A stretch of DNA of 64,000 bases from Chloroflexi bacterium HGW-Chloroflexi-4 (GTDB lineage: Bacteria; Chloroflexota; Anaerolineae; Anaerolineales; Anaerolineaceae), in NCBI GenBank assembly GCA_002840715.1, contig PHBW01000002.1, positions 124,001 through 188,000 of the forward strand, in the 5' to 3' direction. Below, piece after piece: positions 26,071-35,700 of the stretch (its first letter is position 1; each line of letters starts with the position of its first letter). The notes beneath the pieces are model-generated. The model did no database searches and was not told the DNA's origin. It saw only the letters and a program-made list of their open reading frames with translations. A program made the translations under genes and the position numbers.

Positions 26071-26142
26071 GGGCTTATTGCAATAAGCCCGTTCCGAAAT
26101 AATGCAAACCGCCGCGAATTTTGTATTCGCGGCGGTTTTTTT
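26071..26142 (+). terminator. Operon terminator, with a preceding perfect palindrome
   Basis: The terminator stem AACCGCCGCGAAT with its complement (26107-26119 and 26125-26137) is followed by TTTTTTT. Just after the stop, 26071-26090 is a 20-bp perfect palindrome (GGGCTTATTG and complement) that would also fold. Together they close the nucleoside operon. Confidence 0.9.
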
Positions 26143-26158
26143 ATGTTTAATTTTCTAC

Positions 26159-27289
26159 TTATGCTAAAGGAGGAGGAACAACCTCTGAGGTCTGAAGCAC
26201 CGGAGGCACACTACCAGCTTTCATTTCACGGTAGGTTTGCGTCCAGATGCTGGAAGCGAAGAGGTCAAACCAACTGCTCACAAGTGTGGCGGGTGAACCC
26301 ACTACTGTGAAGAAGAAGATTAGACCGACCAAACCACCGACAATCCAAGCTGCGAGACCTGATGAGAAGATACTGGTGATTCCGAAAGCGATTGCACCTG
26401 GGATGGCGCCGACAACTGCACCGGGGATCATCATGATTGCCATGGCAGGCAAAAGAACGAGTAACGAGATGACGAATGCAATGCCGAAACCGATTCTCAA
26501 GCCAAGCATGACCAGCCAGGTGAGGAAGGCATTCTTGAAATTGTGAGCCATCATGGCCCAGCCTTGTTTGAAACCTTCACCAATTGAGGCGCCGTCGATG
26601 GCAATGGCGCGCACAATAAACTGGCGCCACAGGCCAACAAATATCATAACGATGGCTAACAAGAGCACTAAGAAACCAGCCAGGATCATCAAACCAATCA
26701 TACCTGGAGCAAAACTGAAGTCACCCTTGACGGCGTTTAGGGCAAAGATTGCACCGCCAATGGCAAATCCCAGAGCGATCAGCAAACCAGGGGCGCCAAT
26801 GATCAAGTCAATCACCCAGATGCGGAAGGCGCGGACGTTCCAACCCAAAGACCAACCAGGCTTAAATTTCATTTTGCTGCCGTCGGTTTCGTATTGATCC
26901 ACCATACGCATCAATGAGGTCTCCGTTGGATAGCGTACCAGTGCCAAAAGCAGGTTGACCACGATGCCAATAGCAAAGAGGATAACGATCGTCCAGATGA
27001 TGGTGCCAACGATTCGATCAGGGGTGAAGAGGGGAATCACATCCGTTTCAAACCAGTTGACGCCTTCGTGCATCCATGAAGGCATATTGCGATCCAATTG
27101 TGGACGGTCCCAATGGAATTGTTCCATAGGGTTAGTGTTGGACCGATAACCAGTTCCACCACCGCCACCACCGCCGCCATTAATAGTACTGCCGCCAGCT
27201 AAAGCCAGAAGGAATGCAAAAATCCATAAAACCTTGTAGTTCCAGACTGTGTACCACGCTCGTGAAATTTTCTTGCCAATATCAAACAT
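26159..27289 (-). CDS. Polytopic membrane protein with Gly-rich loop
   Basis: Hypothetical membrane protein of 376 residues. The ATG at 27289 is chosen because GGAG lies 6 bases before it; the earlier ATG at 27301 overlaps that site. The first helix (about 14-35) is followed by eight consecutive Gly (GGGGGGGG), then a hydrophilic outside segment with HWDRPQ and DRNMPSW. Further hydrophobic stretches give about six helices in all, many Gly/Ala/Ile rich. A short Pro-rich tail ends it (VVPPPLA). Such proteins occur widely in Chloroflexota as far as I recall, but no function is known. It is a single gene, convergent with the nucleoside operon. Confidence 0.75.
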   Translation of the reverse strand: MFDIGKKISRAWYTVWNYKVLWIFAFLLALAGGSTINGGGGGGGGTGYRSNTNPMEQFHWDRPQLDRNMPSWMHEGVNWFETDVIPLFTPDRIVGTIIWTIVILFAIGIVVNLLLALVRYPTETSLMRMVDQYETDGSKMKFKPGWSLGWNVRAFRIWVIDLIIGAPGLLIALGFAIGGAIFALNAVKGDFSFAPGMIGLMILAGFLVLLLAIVMIFVGLWRQFIVRAIAIDGASIGEGFKQGWAMMAHNFKNAFLTWLVMLGLRIGFGIAFVISLLVLLPAMAIMMIPGAVVGAIPGAIAFGITSIFSSGLAAWIVGGLVGLIFFFTVVGSPATLVSSWFDLFASSIWTQTYREMKAGSVPPVLQTSEVVPPPLA

Positions 27290-27305
27290 TTTTCTCTCCA
27301 TAAAA

Positions 27306-27333
27306 TTGAACCGAGAACCGAGAGTTGAGAACT
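27306..27333 (+). repeat. Degenerate GAGAAnn heptad array
   Basis: Four heptads in a row, TTGAACC GAGAACC GAGAGTT GAGAACT, lie just upstream of the membrane gene. The same kind of array runs on the other strand at 27557-27584. Confidence 0.6.
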
Positions 27334-27509
27334 GACACCTATCGCTGCTATACGGCTCGGGTGCACAGAAACCATGGAATCGTCAAAACCGACGGATTTT
27401 CCAATTTTCTCGCATCACAATAGTTCTACAAATGATTTCTATACTTAATATACGAGGATTTTCGCTAATCGTTTCAATGATATTTATTAGAACCGTATTA
27501 ACAATTAAT

Positions 27510-27543
27510 AATAGAATCGTGAAAATAATTTCACGATTCTATT
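27510..27543 (-). terminator. Terminator after tex
   Basis: AATAGAATCGTGAAA (27510-27524) pairs with its exact complement at 27529-27543, a 15-bp stem with an ATAA loop. On the minus strand it is followed by ATTAATTGTT. It lies 42 bases past the stop of tex. Confidence 0.75.
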
Positions 27544-27556
27544 TAATGGTTTTTAC

Positions 27557-27584
27557 GGTTCTCTACTCTCTATTCTCTATTCTC
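27557..27584 (-). repeat. Degenerate GAGAAnn heptad array next to tex stop
   Basis: On the minus strand the bases read GAGAATA GAGAATA GAGAGTA GAGAACC, four heptads directly after the tex stop codon. Together with 27306-27333 they form an inverted pair around the 223-bp gap. Confidence 0.6.
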
Positions 27585-27585
27585 A

Positions 27586-29715
27586 TTACTTCTCCATAGT
27601 CAGGGAAATTCTACCCCGTTCAGCCTCTACTTTAAGGATGGCCACTTCAATAATGTCACCGACCTGTAAGCTGACACCAGCTGGCACCTGGGTGCGGTGC
27701 AGCAGACCGTCCTGCTTGACGCCGATGTCGACAAAGGTGCCAAAATCCACCACGTTGCGGACTGTGCCCTTGAGTATCATGCCCACTGTCAGATCTTCCA
27801 TCTTTAGCACGTCTGAACGCAAGATGGGCGCGGGGGTGTCTTCGCGGGGATCGCGGCCAGGGCGCACCAACTGCTCAAGGATGTCGGTGAGCGTTGGCAC
27901 ACCGCAGCCAATCTCTTCAGCCAGTTCGTGCATGGGTTTGGTTTGCAGTTTGCCAATCGCTTTGCGTTTTTCATCTAATGAGGTTGACATGCTGATGCCG
28001 GCCAGATCAAGCACAGCGGCGGCTACGGCATAACTTTCAGGATGGATGGCCGATGCATCCAGCGGATTCTTGCCATCGCGGATGCGCAGGAAGCCTGCAG
28101 ATTGTTCATAGGCTTTGGGACCTAGACCGGGTACTGTTTTTATGGCATCACGATCAGCGAATGTACCTTTCTCATCTCTAAACGCCACCATCTTTTCGGC
28201 CAGTTTTTGACCAATGCCTGAAACGTAACTCAGCAAGGCGGGTGAGGCAGTGTTGACATCCACACCTACACTGTTAACAACGTCCTCCACAACCCCGGTG
28301 AGGGCTGCGGTCAGGGCGGTCTGGTCCACGTCATGCTGATACATGCCCACACCAATCGAGCGTGGATCAATTTTGACCAATTCTGCCAGCGGATCCTGCA
28401 CACGGCGGGCAATGCTGACAGCCCCACGGATGGAGACATCCAGATCGGGCATTTCAGCGCGCGCCAACGGACTGGCTGAATAGACCGAAGCGCCGGCTTC
28501 GTTTGTGATCAGATAGCGTACGGTGGTGAGTTCGCGTGTGATCTCGGCAGCAAGCTGTTCCGTCTCGCGCGAGGCGGTGCCGTTGCCGATGGAAATGAGG
28601 GTGACGCCGTGTTTGGCGATCAGCCCTTTAATTTTCTCTTTGGATTCCTTCCACTCGTTTTGGGGTGCATGAGGATAAATGGTGCCGGTATCAAGCAGTT
28701 TGCCGGTAGGGCCGACCACAGCCAGTTTGGTGCCGGTACGAAAGCCGGGATCCAGACCCAGCACAGTTTGGCCGAGTAATGGCGGCTGACCCAATAAAGC
28801 TTTGAGGTTGGAGGCAAAGACCTTGATGGCATGGGTTTCGCCTGCTACGGTCAATTCGCGGCGCACATCGCGTTCAATGGAGGGTAGCAGCAGGCGTTCA
28901 GCAGCATCGATAATAGCTTCTTCGAGTTCAGTACAGAAAGGTGAACGCACGTCCGGGCGGTAGTAGTCCACGATGGAACTCTTCCAGTCCTTCTCATCCA
29001 CGGTCACTCTCACCCGCAGCACTTTTTCAGTCTCGCCGCGATTGATGGCCAGCACCTGATGCGGACGCATCCGACTAACCTGTGAGGTGAACTCATAGTA
29101 AGTTGCATAAACAGATTTTTCGTCTTTGGCGTCTTCGATGTATTCGCTGGTGAGAGTGCCAAACTGCATGGCCTTGCGGCGAGTGGAGGCTCTTACTTCG
29201 GCAGAATCGCTGATGGTCTCGGCGGTGATATCGCGGGCTCCGGCCAGGGCATCTTCCACGGTTTCAACCTGCTCATTCAAGAACCCCTGCGCCATTTTCT
29301 GAGCATCGCCGGGGGTGCGCGCCTGGGTGAGGATCATATCTGCCAGACCCTGCAAGCCTTTCTCGCGGGCGATGGAGGCGCGGGTACGGCGTTTGGGTTT
29401 ATAAGGTGCGTAAAGGTCTTCAACAGCCGTCATGGTGTCGGCGGCTGTCAGTTTTTCAAGCAGTTCGGGCGTCATTTTGCCCTGCTCTTCGATGGAGGCG
29501 ATGACCGCGGCGCGGCGCTCTTCGAGGGTACGGCCTTTTTCGAGCAGGCTCTGCACCTGGCGTAATTGATCTTCATCCAATGTGCCGGTGGCTTCTTTAC
29601 GATAACGGGCAATAAAGGGGACGGTGGCGCCTTCATCCAACAATTCGATGGTGGCGGCAACCTGAGTGGGGCGAATATTCAGTGCTTTGGCGATGTCTTG
29701 TGCAAAGTTGACCAT
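27586..29715 (-). CDS. tex: Tex, S1-domain RNA-binding transcription accessory protein
   Basis: Cytoplasmic nucleic-acid-binding protein of 709 residues, close to the usual Tex/YhgF length (about 720-775). The N-terminal Tex block is clear (ALNIRPTQVAATIELLDEGATVPFIARYRKE). The YqgF-like RNase H fold lies near 320-450 (VLGLDPGFRTGTKLAVVG). Helix-hairpin-helix motifs (SYVSGIGQKLAEKMV, IKTVPGLGPKAYEQSAGFLRI) lie near 490-560. A C-terminal S1 domain (about 640-707) begins VGMILKGTVRNVVDFGTFVDI. Tex is thought to act in transcription and stress tolerance. AGGA lies 7 bases before the ATG. G+C is visibly higher than in the flanking gaps. Confidence 0.97.
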   Translation of the reverse strand: MVNFAQDIAKALNIRPTQVAATIELLDEGATVPFIARYRKEATGTLDEDQLRQVQSLLEKGRTLEERRAAVIASIEEQGKMTPELLEKLTAADTMTAVEDLYAPYKPKRRTRASIAREKGLQGLADMILTQARTPGDAQKMAQGFLNEQVETVEDALAGARDITAETISDSAEVRASTRRKAMQFGTLTSEYIEDAKDEKSVYATYYEFTSQVSRMRPHQVLAINRGETEKVLRVRVTVDEKDWKSSIVDYYRPDVRSPFCTELEEAIIDAAERLLLPSIERDVRRELTVAGETHAIKVFASNLKALLGQPPLLGQTVLGLDPGFRTGTKLAVVGPTGKLLDTGTIYPHAPQNEWKESKEKIKGLIAKHGVTLISIGNGTASRETEQLAAEITRELTTVRYLITNEAGASVYSASPLARAEMPDLDVSIRGAVSIARRVQDPLAELVKIDPRSIGVGMYQHDVDQTALTAALTGVVEDVVNSVGVDVNTASPALLSYVSGIGQKLAEKMVAFRDEKGTFADRDAIKTVPGLGPKAYEQSAGFLRIRDGKNPLDASAIHPESYAVAAAVLDLAGISMSTSLDEKRKAIGKLQTKPMHELAEEIGCGVPTLTDILEQLVRPGRDPREDTPAPILRSDVLKMEDLTVGMILKGTVRNVVDFGTFVDIGVKQDGLLHRTQVPAGVSLQVGDIIEVAILKVEAERGRISLTMEK

Positions 29716-29801
29716 TAGAATTCCTGTAAGAAATGATTTAGAGAGGATATTCTATCATATGCCGTGCAGCGGTCACACTTGCACAAGCAGCAAGTGCCAG
29801 T

Positions 29802-29836
29802 GTTGCGAGGAATGGATTTTGCGACGAAGCAAACCC
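29802..29836 (+). repeat. Degenerate TTGCGAGGA...CGACGAAGCAA dispersed element
   Basis: TTGCGAGGAATGG is followed closely by TTGCGACGAAGCAA and CCCC. This looks like the short mobile-type repeat (TTGCGAGGA, then GCGACGAAGCAATC) that I recall from many bacterial intergenic regions. The ends TTGC and GCAA can pair. Only one copy is seen in the window. Confidence 0.45.
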
Positions 29837-29863
29837 CTACTGAAATTGCCATATTGGTTTTAC

Positions 29864-29884
29864 GAGAATCGAGAACCGAGAACA
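29864..29884 (+). repeat. GAGAAnn heptad array
   Basis: Three heptads, GAGAATC GAGAACC GAGAACA, then G. Same type as the arrays at 15016, 27306 and 27557. Confidence 0.55.
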
Positions 29885-30191
29885 GTCGGATCTTCTTCTG
29901 GCGCAAGGACAAATGAAAGAATTTATTCGTTTTTGTTTCAGGAAAAAATGAGAAACAAAGAAAACGAATCATTTTGTTCTCAAAATCATCACGATTAAGG
30001 GCTGATTTGTTTTTTTTTATGCACAAATCACCTCTTGCTTAACCAACCGGCAGTTGTAAAGGAGCAGTACCAAATATAATAGAATTTTTTTTCTATTATA
30101 TTAAGTATATTCCATGTGTCAAGAGGAAGGATTGCTGTTCAAGACATAAATGGAAAGTAGGTTATGGGCCAACATAAGAAAACTTTTTCTC

Positions 30192-30230
30192 TTGACAAAA
30201 ACTGAATTAGTAATAAAATTAACTTAGTTA
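30192..30230 (+). promoter_or_regulatory. TetR-gene promoter with small dyad
   Basis: A -35 TTGACA (30192-30197) and a -10 TAAAAT (30214-30219) are 16 bp apart. TAACT T AGTTA at 30220-30230 is an inverted repeat just past the -10, a possible binding site for the encoded TetR protein. Confidence 0.6.
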
Positions 30231-30289
30231 GATAATTATATTGTTGTTAGAATAATATATGTCATAGCTAATTGTTAGAAGGGATAATA

Positions 30290-30883
30290 ATGAATCCGGA
30301 TTCAAATGACGGCAAGAATATATCAATAAAAAACCAACGAATTAAATCTTTGTTTGTCCAGGCAACCAAGGAAATTATTATTACTGAAGGTGTAGGAAAA
30401 GTAACTGTTAGAAAAATTGCAGAAATAACAGGCTATTCTTATGCAACTATCTACCATTATTTTAGTGATTTGAATGACTTGTTATTGGAAGTCAAGGCAA
30501 AAATGGTTGGGGATCTTGTAGAGTATATGGAGCTTCACAAAGCAGATCCAATGGATGGCGTGGAAGCAATAAAAAAGGAAAACCGAATTTTTATTGATTA
30601 TTTTATTGATCAACCAAATATTTTTGTATTTTTTTATTCATACCGGCTTGATTATTCAAAGTCCGATTATGCGGTAAAAACAGATTTAGGCGAAAAATAC
30701 GGTGAAACGTATCAAAACTTTGTTACCAAAGGCATCATTAAGCAAGAAGATATCTCGGTTATTGTAAAAACCATAATTTATTCATTGTATGGCGCCCTAG
30801 CATTATATTTTTCGAATAATGGACTGACAAAAAACAAGTTATATGAGGATATCGATCAAATAATTGAATCTTTATTTAACTGA
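30290..30883 (+). CDS. TetR/AcrR-family transcriptional regulator
   Basis: Repressor of 197 residues, counted from the ATG at 30290, which has AGAAGGG 6 bases before it; the maximal frame uses a TTG at 30272. The N-terminal HTH is typical (TEGVGKVTVRKIAEITGYSYATIYHYFSDLNDLL, about 34-67). The rest is the helical ligand-binding domain with several aromatic residues (FFYSYRLDYSK). The next gene, 165 bases on, is a Tat-exported flavodoxin and is the likely target. The gene is AT-rich relative to the nucleoside operon and tex. Confidence 0.88.
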   Translation: MNPDSNDGKNISIKNQRIKSLFVQATKEIIITEGVGKVTVRKIAEITGYSYATIYHYFSDLNDLLLEVKAKMVGDLVEYMELHKADPMDGVEAIKKENRIFIDYFIDQPNIFVFFYSYRLDYSKSDYAVKTDLGEKYGETYQNFVTKGIIKQEDISVIVKTIIYSLYGALALYFSNNGLTKNKLYEDIDQIIESLFN

Positions 30884-31048
30884 AATGACGATCAAGGTTC
30901 TGTTAAGACCAAAGATTTAAACAGATAATAATGCTAATCTATCTTCAATTTTTGATGGAATTTCGTAAAGCATATTGAAAGGCCAGATCTTTTTACATTC
31001 TCATTGCGATCGATTTCTTTATGCTAAAGAGAAAAGAAACGAGAACTT

Positions 31049-31735
31049 ATGCCATTAACAATTAATACTCAAGAATATGAAATAACACGCCGCCGATTTT
31101 TGAAAATGGCGATGATCACAATGGGCGCTGTCGTTATCGCGGGTTCAGGAGTTAGCTGCGCCAGTCAACCATCGTCGCATTCAGAGGTAACAACGATTGA
31201 TACCCCTGAATTTATTTTTGAAAAGGAAAATCACATGAAATCACGTCTACTAGTGACATATGCCACCGCGGCAGGTTCAACCGTTGGTGTTGCTGAAGCG
31301 ATTGGTAAAACCATTGCCACTTCTGGTTATGCCGTGGATGTTAAGCCAATCAAAAACAACCCTTCTCTGAAGGGTTACCAAGCTGTCATTCTTGGTAGTG
31401 CTGTGCATGGTAAGCGTTGGCTGCCAGAAGCGACTGAATTTGTAGAAAACCACCAAGAGGAGTTAAAAAAACTACAAGTGGCAGCTTTTTGTGTCCATAT
31501 TATGAATCTGGGTACGGATGAGAAAAGCAAAAAAAACCGCCTGACGTACCTTGATCCTATCCGATCTTTGCTCCCGATTGTGGACGAAGGCTATTTCGCA
31601 GGCAGAGGAGTTGATCCAGACACATCTACACGCTTTGAACGATTTATGGCAGGGTTAATGCAGATTCCTCCCGGTGACAAACGTGACTGGGAAAAAATCG
31701 GTGCTTGGGCTGACAATGTTAAAATTATTGAATAA
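31049..31735 (+). CDS. Tat-exported flavodoxin-domain protein
   Basis: Protein of 228 residues joining a twin-arginine signal to a flavodoxin fold. The N-terminus has TRRRFLK (13-19) followed by a hydrophobic stretch ending VSCAS, possibly a lipobox. After a linker, residues 63-228 resemble flavodoxin/protoporphyrinogen oxidase (HemG-like) proteins: the FMN phosphate loop is TYATAAGSTVGVAEAIG, and AVILGSAVHGKRW and AAFCVHIMNLG line the flavin site. Exported folded with FMN, it would carry electrons outside the membrane. An AAAGGAA site just before Met 63 (ATG 31235) could also give a cytoplasmic form without signal. The site before 31049 is weak. A TetR gene lies upstream. Confidence 0.82.
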   Translation: MPLTINTQEYEITRRRFLKMAMITMGAVVIAGSGVSCASQPSSHSEVTTIDTPEFIFEKENHMKSRLLVTYATAAGSTVGVAEAIGKTIATSGYAVDVKPIKNNPSLKGYQAVILGSAVHGKRWLPEATEFVENHQEELKKLQVAAFCVHIMNLGTDEKSKKNRLTYLDPIRSLLPIVDEGYFAGRGVDPDTSTRFERFMAGLMQIPPGDKRDWEKIGAWADNVKIIE

Positions 31736-31805
31736 ATATATTATGTTTATATTGATCTTAACCCACGGGAAGTTGAAATAAACAGATCTCTTATGAATGG
31801 CAACA

Positions 31806-32633
31806 TTATTCGCCAACAATTGTAAATGGCAAATAATGATGGAACCGATCGCCGTTGAAATCTTCAATCACCAAGCCAAGCAGGTAGTCCCCCGGCAGGG
31901 GGGCTTCATCCACCCAATGAAAGGGGTCTTCGAGTTTGGTTATTGTGCCAGATATGCCATGAATCGATCTCATTTGGGGGGTGGCAAGGTTTTGAGTGGT
32001 AAGCACATGCACGGCCGGAATGAACATATCACCTGATTTGATGACCAGATCATGCGTCATCAGTCTTCCGCGTTTTTCGAGGATGATCTGCTTATCGATC
32101 ATTTCGCCATGGAGGTCAAATTTCAATCGGGCACGATCGGCTTTGCCTGAATTTTTCTTTGTAAATAACCCTTCAAGCTGAACTTCTTCTTGCCCATACC
32201 GCCCCGGATGCATAAAAGCAAAGGCCGCATTGATACCATCGGTCAAGACACGAATAAGCGGAGCAATTTCAACCGAGAGATTGATATCTGAATCCCAAAC
32301 GGGGTGTATCAATCCATTAATTTCTTTTTCGACTTTTGAACGCACATGCTCATGCATCAGAGGACCATAATAGTAATCCCTTTCAGGGTCTTTTAAGTAG
32401 AGTTCAGTGTAGAGGAAGGCAATATTTTCACCGTTGATTTGAGCCAAAAGAGACAACGCTTCACCGGCAGTAACCTTGACTGATGCCAATTCAAAAGCAA
32501 TAATTTGATATTTACCCGCACCTGGAGCAATATGAGATGGATTCGATTTTGAGGGAACACCAGAATGATCAGGTTCGTTAAATGCTATTTTTAATTCCCA
32601 ATCATTGACAACGAATGTACGCACTAATTCCAT
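31806..32633 (-). CDS. Conserved-looking hypothetical protein, 275 residues
   Basis: I do not recognise the family. There is no signal peptide or membrane helix; the protein is soluble, beta-rich in look and acidic. Segments that may be conserved are MHEHVRSKVEKEINGLIHPVWDSD (about 93-116), AFAFMHPGRYG, and HWVDEAPLPGDYLLGLVIEDFNGDRFHHYLPFTI near the end, which looks like an Ig-like or transthyretin-like strand pair. AGGAG lies 5 bases before the ATG. It is a single gene, convergent with the flavodoxin. Codon use looks normal for the region, so it is probably real. Confidence 0.65.
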   Translation of the reverse strand: MELVRTFVVNDWELKIAFNEPDHSGVPSKSNPSHIAPGAGKYQIIAFELASVKVTAGEALSLLAQINGENIAFLYTELYLKDPERDYYYGPLMHEHVRSKVEKEINGLIHPVWDSDINLSVEIAPLIRVLTDGINAAFAFMHPGRYGQEEVQLEGLFTKKNSGKADRARLKFDLHGEMIDKQIILEKRGRLMTHDLVIKSGDMFIPAVHVLTTQNLATPQMRSIHGISGTITKLEDPFHWVDEAPLPGDYLLGLVIEDFNGDRFHHYLPFTIVGE

Positions 32634-32653
32634 TTTTACTCCTGTTCAGATCC

Positions 32654-32741
32654 GTTATTACTAATAACACCTAATTACTTTTACCATAATTATTATAAAC
32701 AACCTAATTGCCATCCGTTTGCGGTCATTGTTACGAACAAT
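32654..32741. other. Gap with two small palindromes
   Basis: Between the unknown gene and the SARP regulator, GTTATTA C TAATAAC (32654-32668) and ATTGTT ACG AACAAT (32727-32741) are exact dyads. They could be operators for the 31806 gene or the 3' hairpin of the regulator message; a TATAAT on the minus strand lies between them. Confidence 0.4.
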
Positions 32742-32791
32742 TTGCATTGATCTCTATACTTTTTGCATCATCTTTTCGGTATTATGCCTTT

Positions 32792-35700
32792 TTAAGAAAT
32801 TTGGTTCAGCTTGGAAATTAAAAATGAATGAATTGACTTTGGATCCATTGGCAAAGATGAGGGAGATGTATTTATTAATTGCTGCCTGGTAGCAATAGCT
32901 TTCTGGCGGGTTGATTCTTCTGCACCTTCCGAGCGAATCGTCTCATCCAACAAAGATACCAGCCTATCCACTTTACCAAACATCATCAACAACCGGCAAG
33001 CCTCAACAATCCCTCGATGGAAGAAATTCATTGATTCTGATGTTAAGGATAGAGTAAGCAATTGAATTAATTCATTTTTGGCTGCCATAGTATCACCTAA
33101 TTCACGGTATCCTTCTGCCAATATGGCGCGCGCAGACAAGATGCCCAATTCCGACCCAATTTCTTCACTGATTGTCAGGGCTTGTTCATTATATAAAACT
33201 GCATTTTCAAAATCTTTTTGATAAGCAAAGGTTTCACCAAGATTGGATAATGCGATAGCCTCACCTTCTCTGTCTCCGATTTGAGAACAAATTTCGACAC
33301 TTCTACCAAAACAGTTCAGAGCATTTGGATAATCCATGAGTTCCAAATAAGCAGTTCCTGCATTGTTTAAGGTTAACGATTCAAAATAAAGGTTATTCAT
33401 TGCCCTGCCGATTTCGAGAGCCTGACCATAATGTAATAGTGCCAGTTTGTAATCGCCACGAATACACGCAATATCTGCCAGAATATTTAATACTTTTGAG
33501 AGTCTTCTAATATTTCCAAATTCATTACAAATATCCCGGCATAAAAATAAATTTCTCTCTGCTTCAGAAATTTCACCCAGATTAACATGTGCATAGCCCA
33601 GGTTGTAAAGTGAATGGGATTCCTCTTCTTTATCATGAATCTTGCGAGACAGTTCAAGTGCTTTTTCTGCATAAACACATGCAGTTGAGGAACTTTTCTT
33701 AACCAAGGCATGGGTTGCCAAAGCATTTAAACAATATGCTTCTTCATGGAAGAGCTTTGCAGCACGAGCCGTTTCCAATCCAAAATTTATCTTATCTTCT
33801 GCACCTTCAAATTGCTGGATGCGAATTCTGAAAAGAGCATTACGGCAAATCAGTTTTGCGCGGCAAATTAAGGTTGTATCTTCTTCAGGAATACTGTTTA
33901 TCAACTTTTCAAATAATTTGGTGCCCTCCCTAAAGTAACTTCTATTTTCAAAATAGACATTTAAGGGGGTAACAAGTTCATCAATCTCATTCCATTTTTG
34001 GTTTTGGACAAACCAATAAAGACCTGCTTCAATATCAGCAAGGATTTTTTCAAAATTCTCATAAAAAATAATTAATTTTTCATCCTTTCGATCTGCGAAA
34101 AATTCCAGAACTTGCTGCTTAAACCAAAATGCATGTTTTTCTTTATATTTTTGAAGGTCTTGCTTCGATGTTGTTGAAAATTCAATTACATTCTGTTTAA
34201 CGACTCGATGAAACCGGTAACCATCGATCCCATCCCAAATCAAAAGTGACCTTTTGGCAAAATCCTTCAAGAAAGACGCATCGACATCGCAAACTGCAAG
34301 TGCAGCTTGCACAGAAAATGGGTTTTCAAAAAGGGTCAACCGGGCAAACAATAATCGATCCTGGTCCGAGAGGTGATACCATACATTCTCAAAAGATGCT
34401 TGAATACTTCGATGACGCTCAGGAAGATTAATTGATTGAGTTATTAGACTATTGATGTTCTCTTGCAAGCCGACCAATATTTCATCAATTGGAATCCACT
34501 TTGTTTGACAGGCTGCCAGATCAATTGCCAGTGGGAACCCTTCAACGAGATCACATATTTTTACGACACTGGTTGAAAAAACAGGATCGTTCATTTCAGG
34601 ATGACTCTCAACCTGAAGATGTGAATAAAAAAGATTCACTGCATCGGAATGCTCACCATCGCTGGTCGATAACCCGCCCAAGGCGAATACTTTCTCTCCC
34701 ACTAAATCTAAAAAAGAATATGAAGTAAACAAGAGAACAATTTGGGGAGCAGCCTCCGTCAATTGCTTTGCAAACAGGGCTGCCTCATTAAGGTTCTCAA
34801 CATTATCAAGCACCAACAAAGCACAGCGATGGGCTGCCCATTCCATTAATTCTTCCATCGAATTTGATGTATGCTCAATACTGGTTTTTGATAATGCCAG
34901 AATTGTTGATGCGATGTGCTCTACAGAATAACAGTTTGCAATGGAAACAAAAAATACCCCATCCTTAAAAAGGGCGTTCTGAGTGCTGGCAAGTTCCGCG
35001 GCTAGTCTTGTTTTTCCTGAGCCCCCAGGACCAGTGAGCGTGATTACATGGTGCTTTGGATTGGACACCCAATTTTCCAATACCTCCAATTCGTAGTTGC
35101 GACCAACAAATGGAGTTGCGTAACCGGGTAGATTTACTGAAAGTACTTTCCGTGTCCTTTGAATTTTGCCGGTGGACAGATTGTTTTGAATATCAACTAA
35201 TGCATTTTTTAATATTATTCCGGGTTCAATATCCATGTTATTTTGCAGATAGCGCACTGCAGAATGGTATTGCGTTAAAGCGGCGTTCGGCTGAAAGGCT
35301 TGAAGATATATTTGGATTAATCGTGCATGAAAATCTTCATCCCAGGGAGCAATTGTGATTAACTTTTCTGCAATTTTTCTTGCTTCAAGCCATTCGCAGC
35401 GGTCTTCATGGTATTTAAGCAAGATTGAATAACCCAACACTAAAAATCGATCAATTCGTTCTCTTTTCAAAGCCAACCAATCTTCAAAGAGGTCAGAATC
35501 GGGCAAAGTCAACAAAGGCAGCATTTGGCCTGTGATTTGAGCCATGGTTCTTTTGAGTTGAATTATCGGAAAACCACGCGATTTTCTTGCGTTGTGGTGA
35601 TCAAGAAGAGTTTGAATTTTATTTTCAAAATCCAATATATCTACATGGATCACAACCTTTTCACTAAACCCCAAAGTATCTCGGTCACTGGAGAAAATCT

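Larger units (their letters stand above)
29716..30271. other. Gene-free stretch with short repeats and hairpins
   Basis: About 560 bp with no credible gene. It holds a small hairpin CACTTGC/GCAAGTG (29776-29796), a REP-like element (29802-29836), a heptad array (29864-29884), and a long imperfect hairpin around 29923-29969 (ATTCGTTTTTGTTTC against GAAACAAAGAAAACGAAT). The TetR promoter closes it. The 103-codon minus-strand frame through it has no ribosome site and an unlikely composition. Confidence 0.6.

Noticed and set aside
29715-30026. 103-codon minus-strand frame upstream of tex
   Set aside because: Cys/Lys-rich with odd composition, crosses heptad and REP-like repeats, no ribosome site and no recognisable motif.
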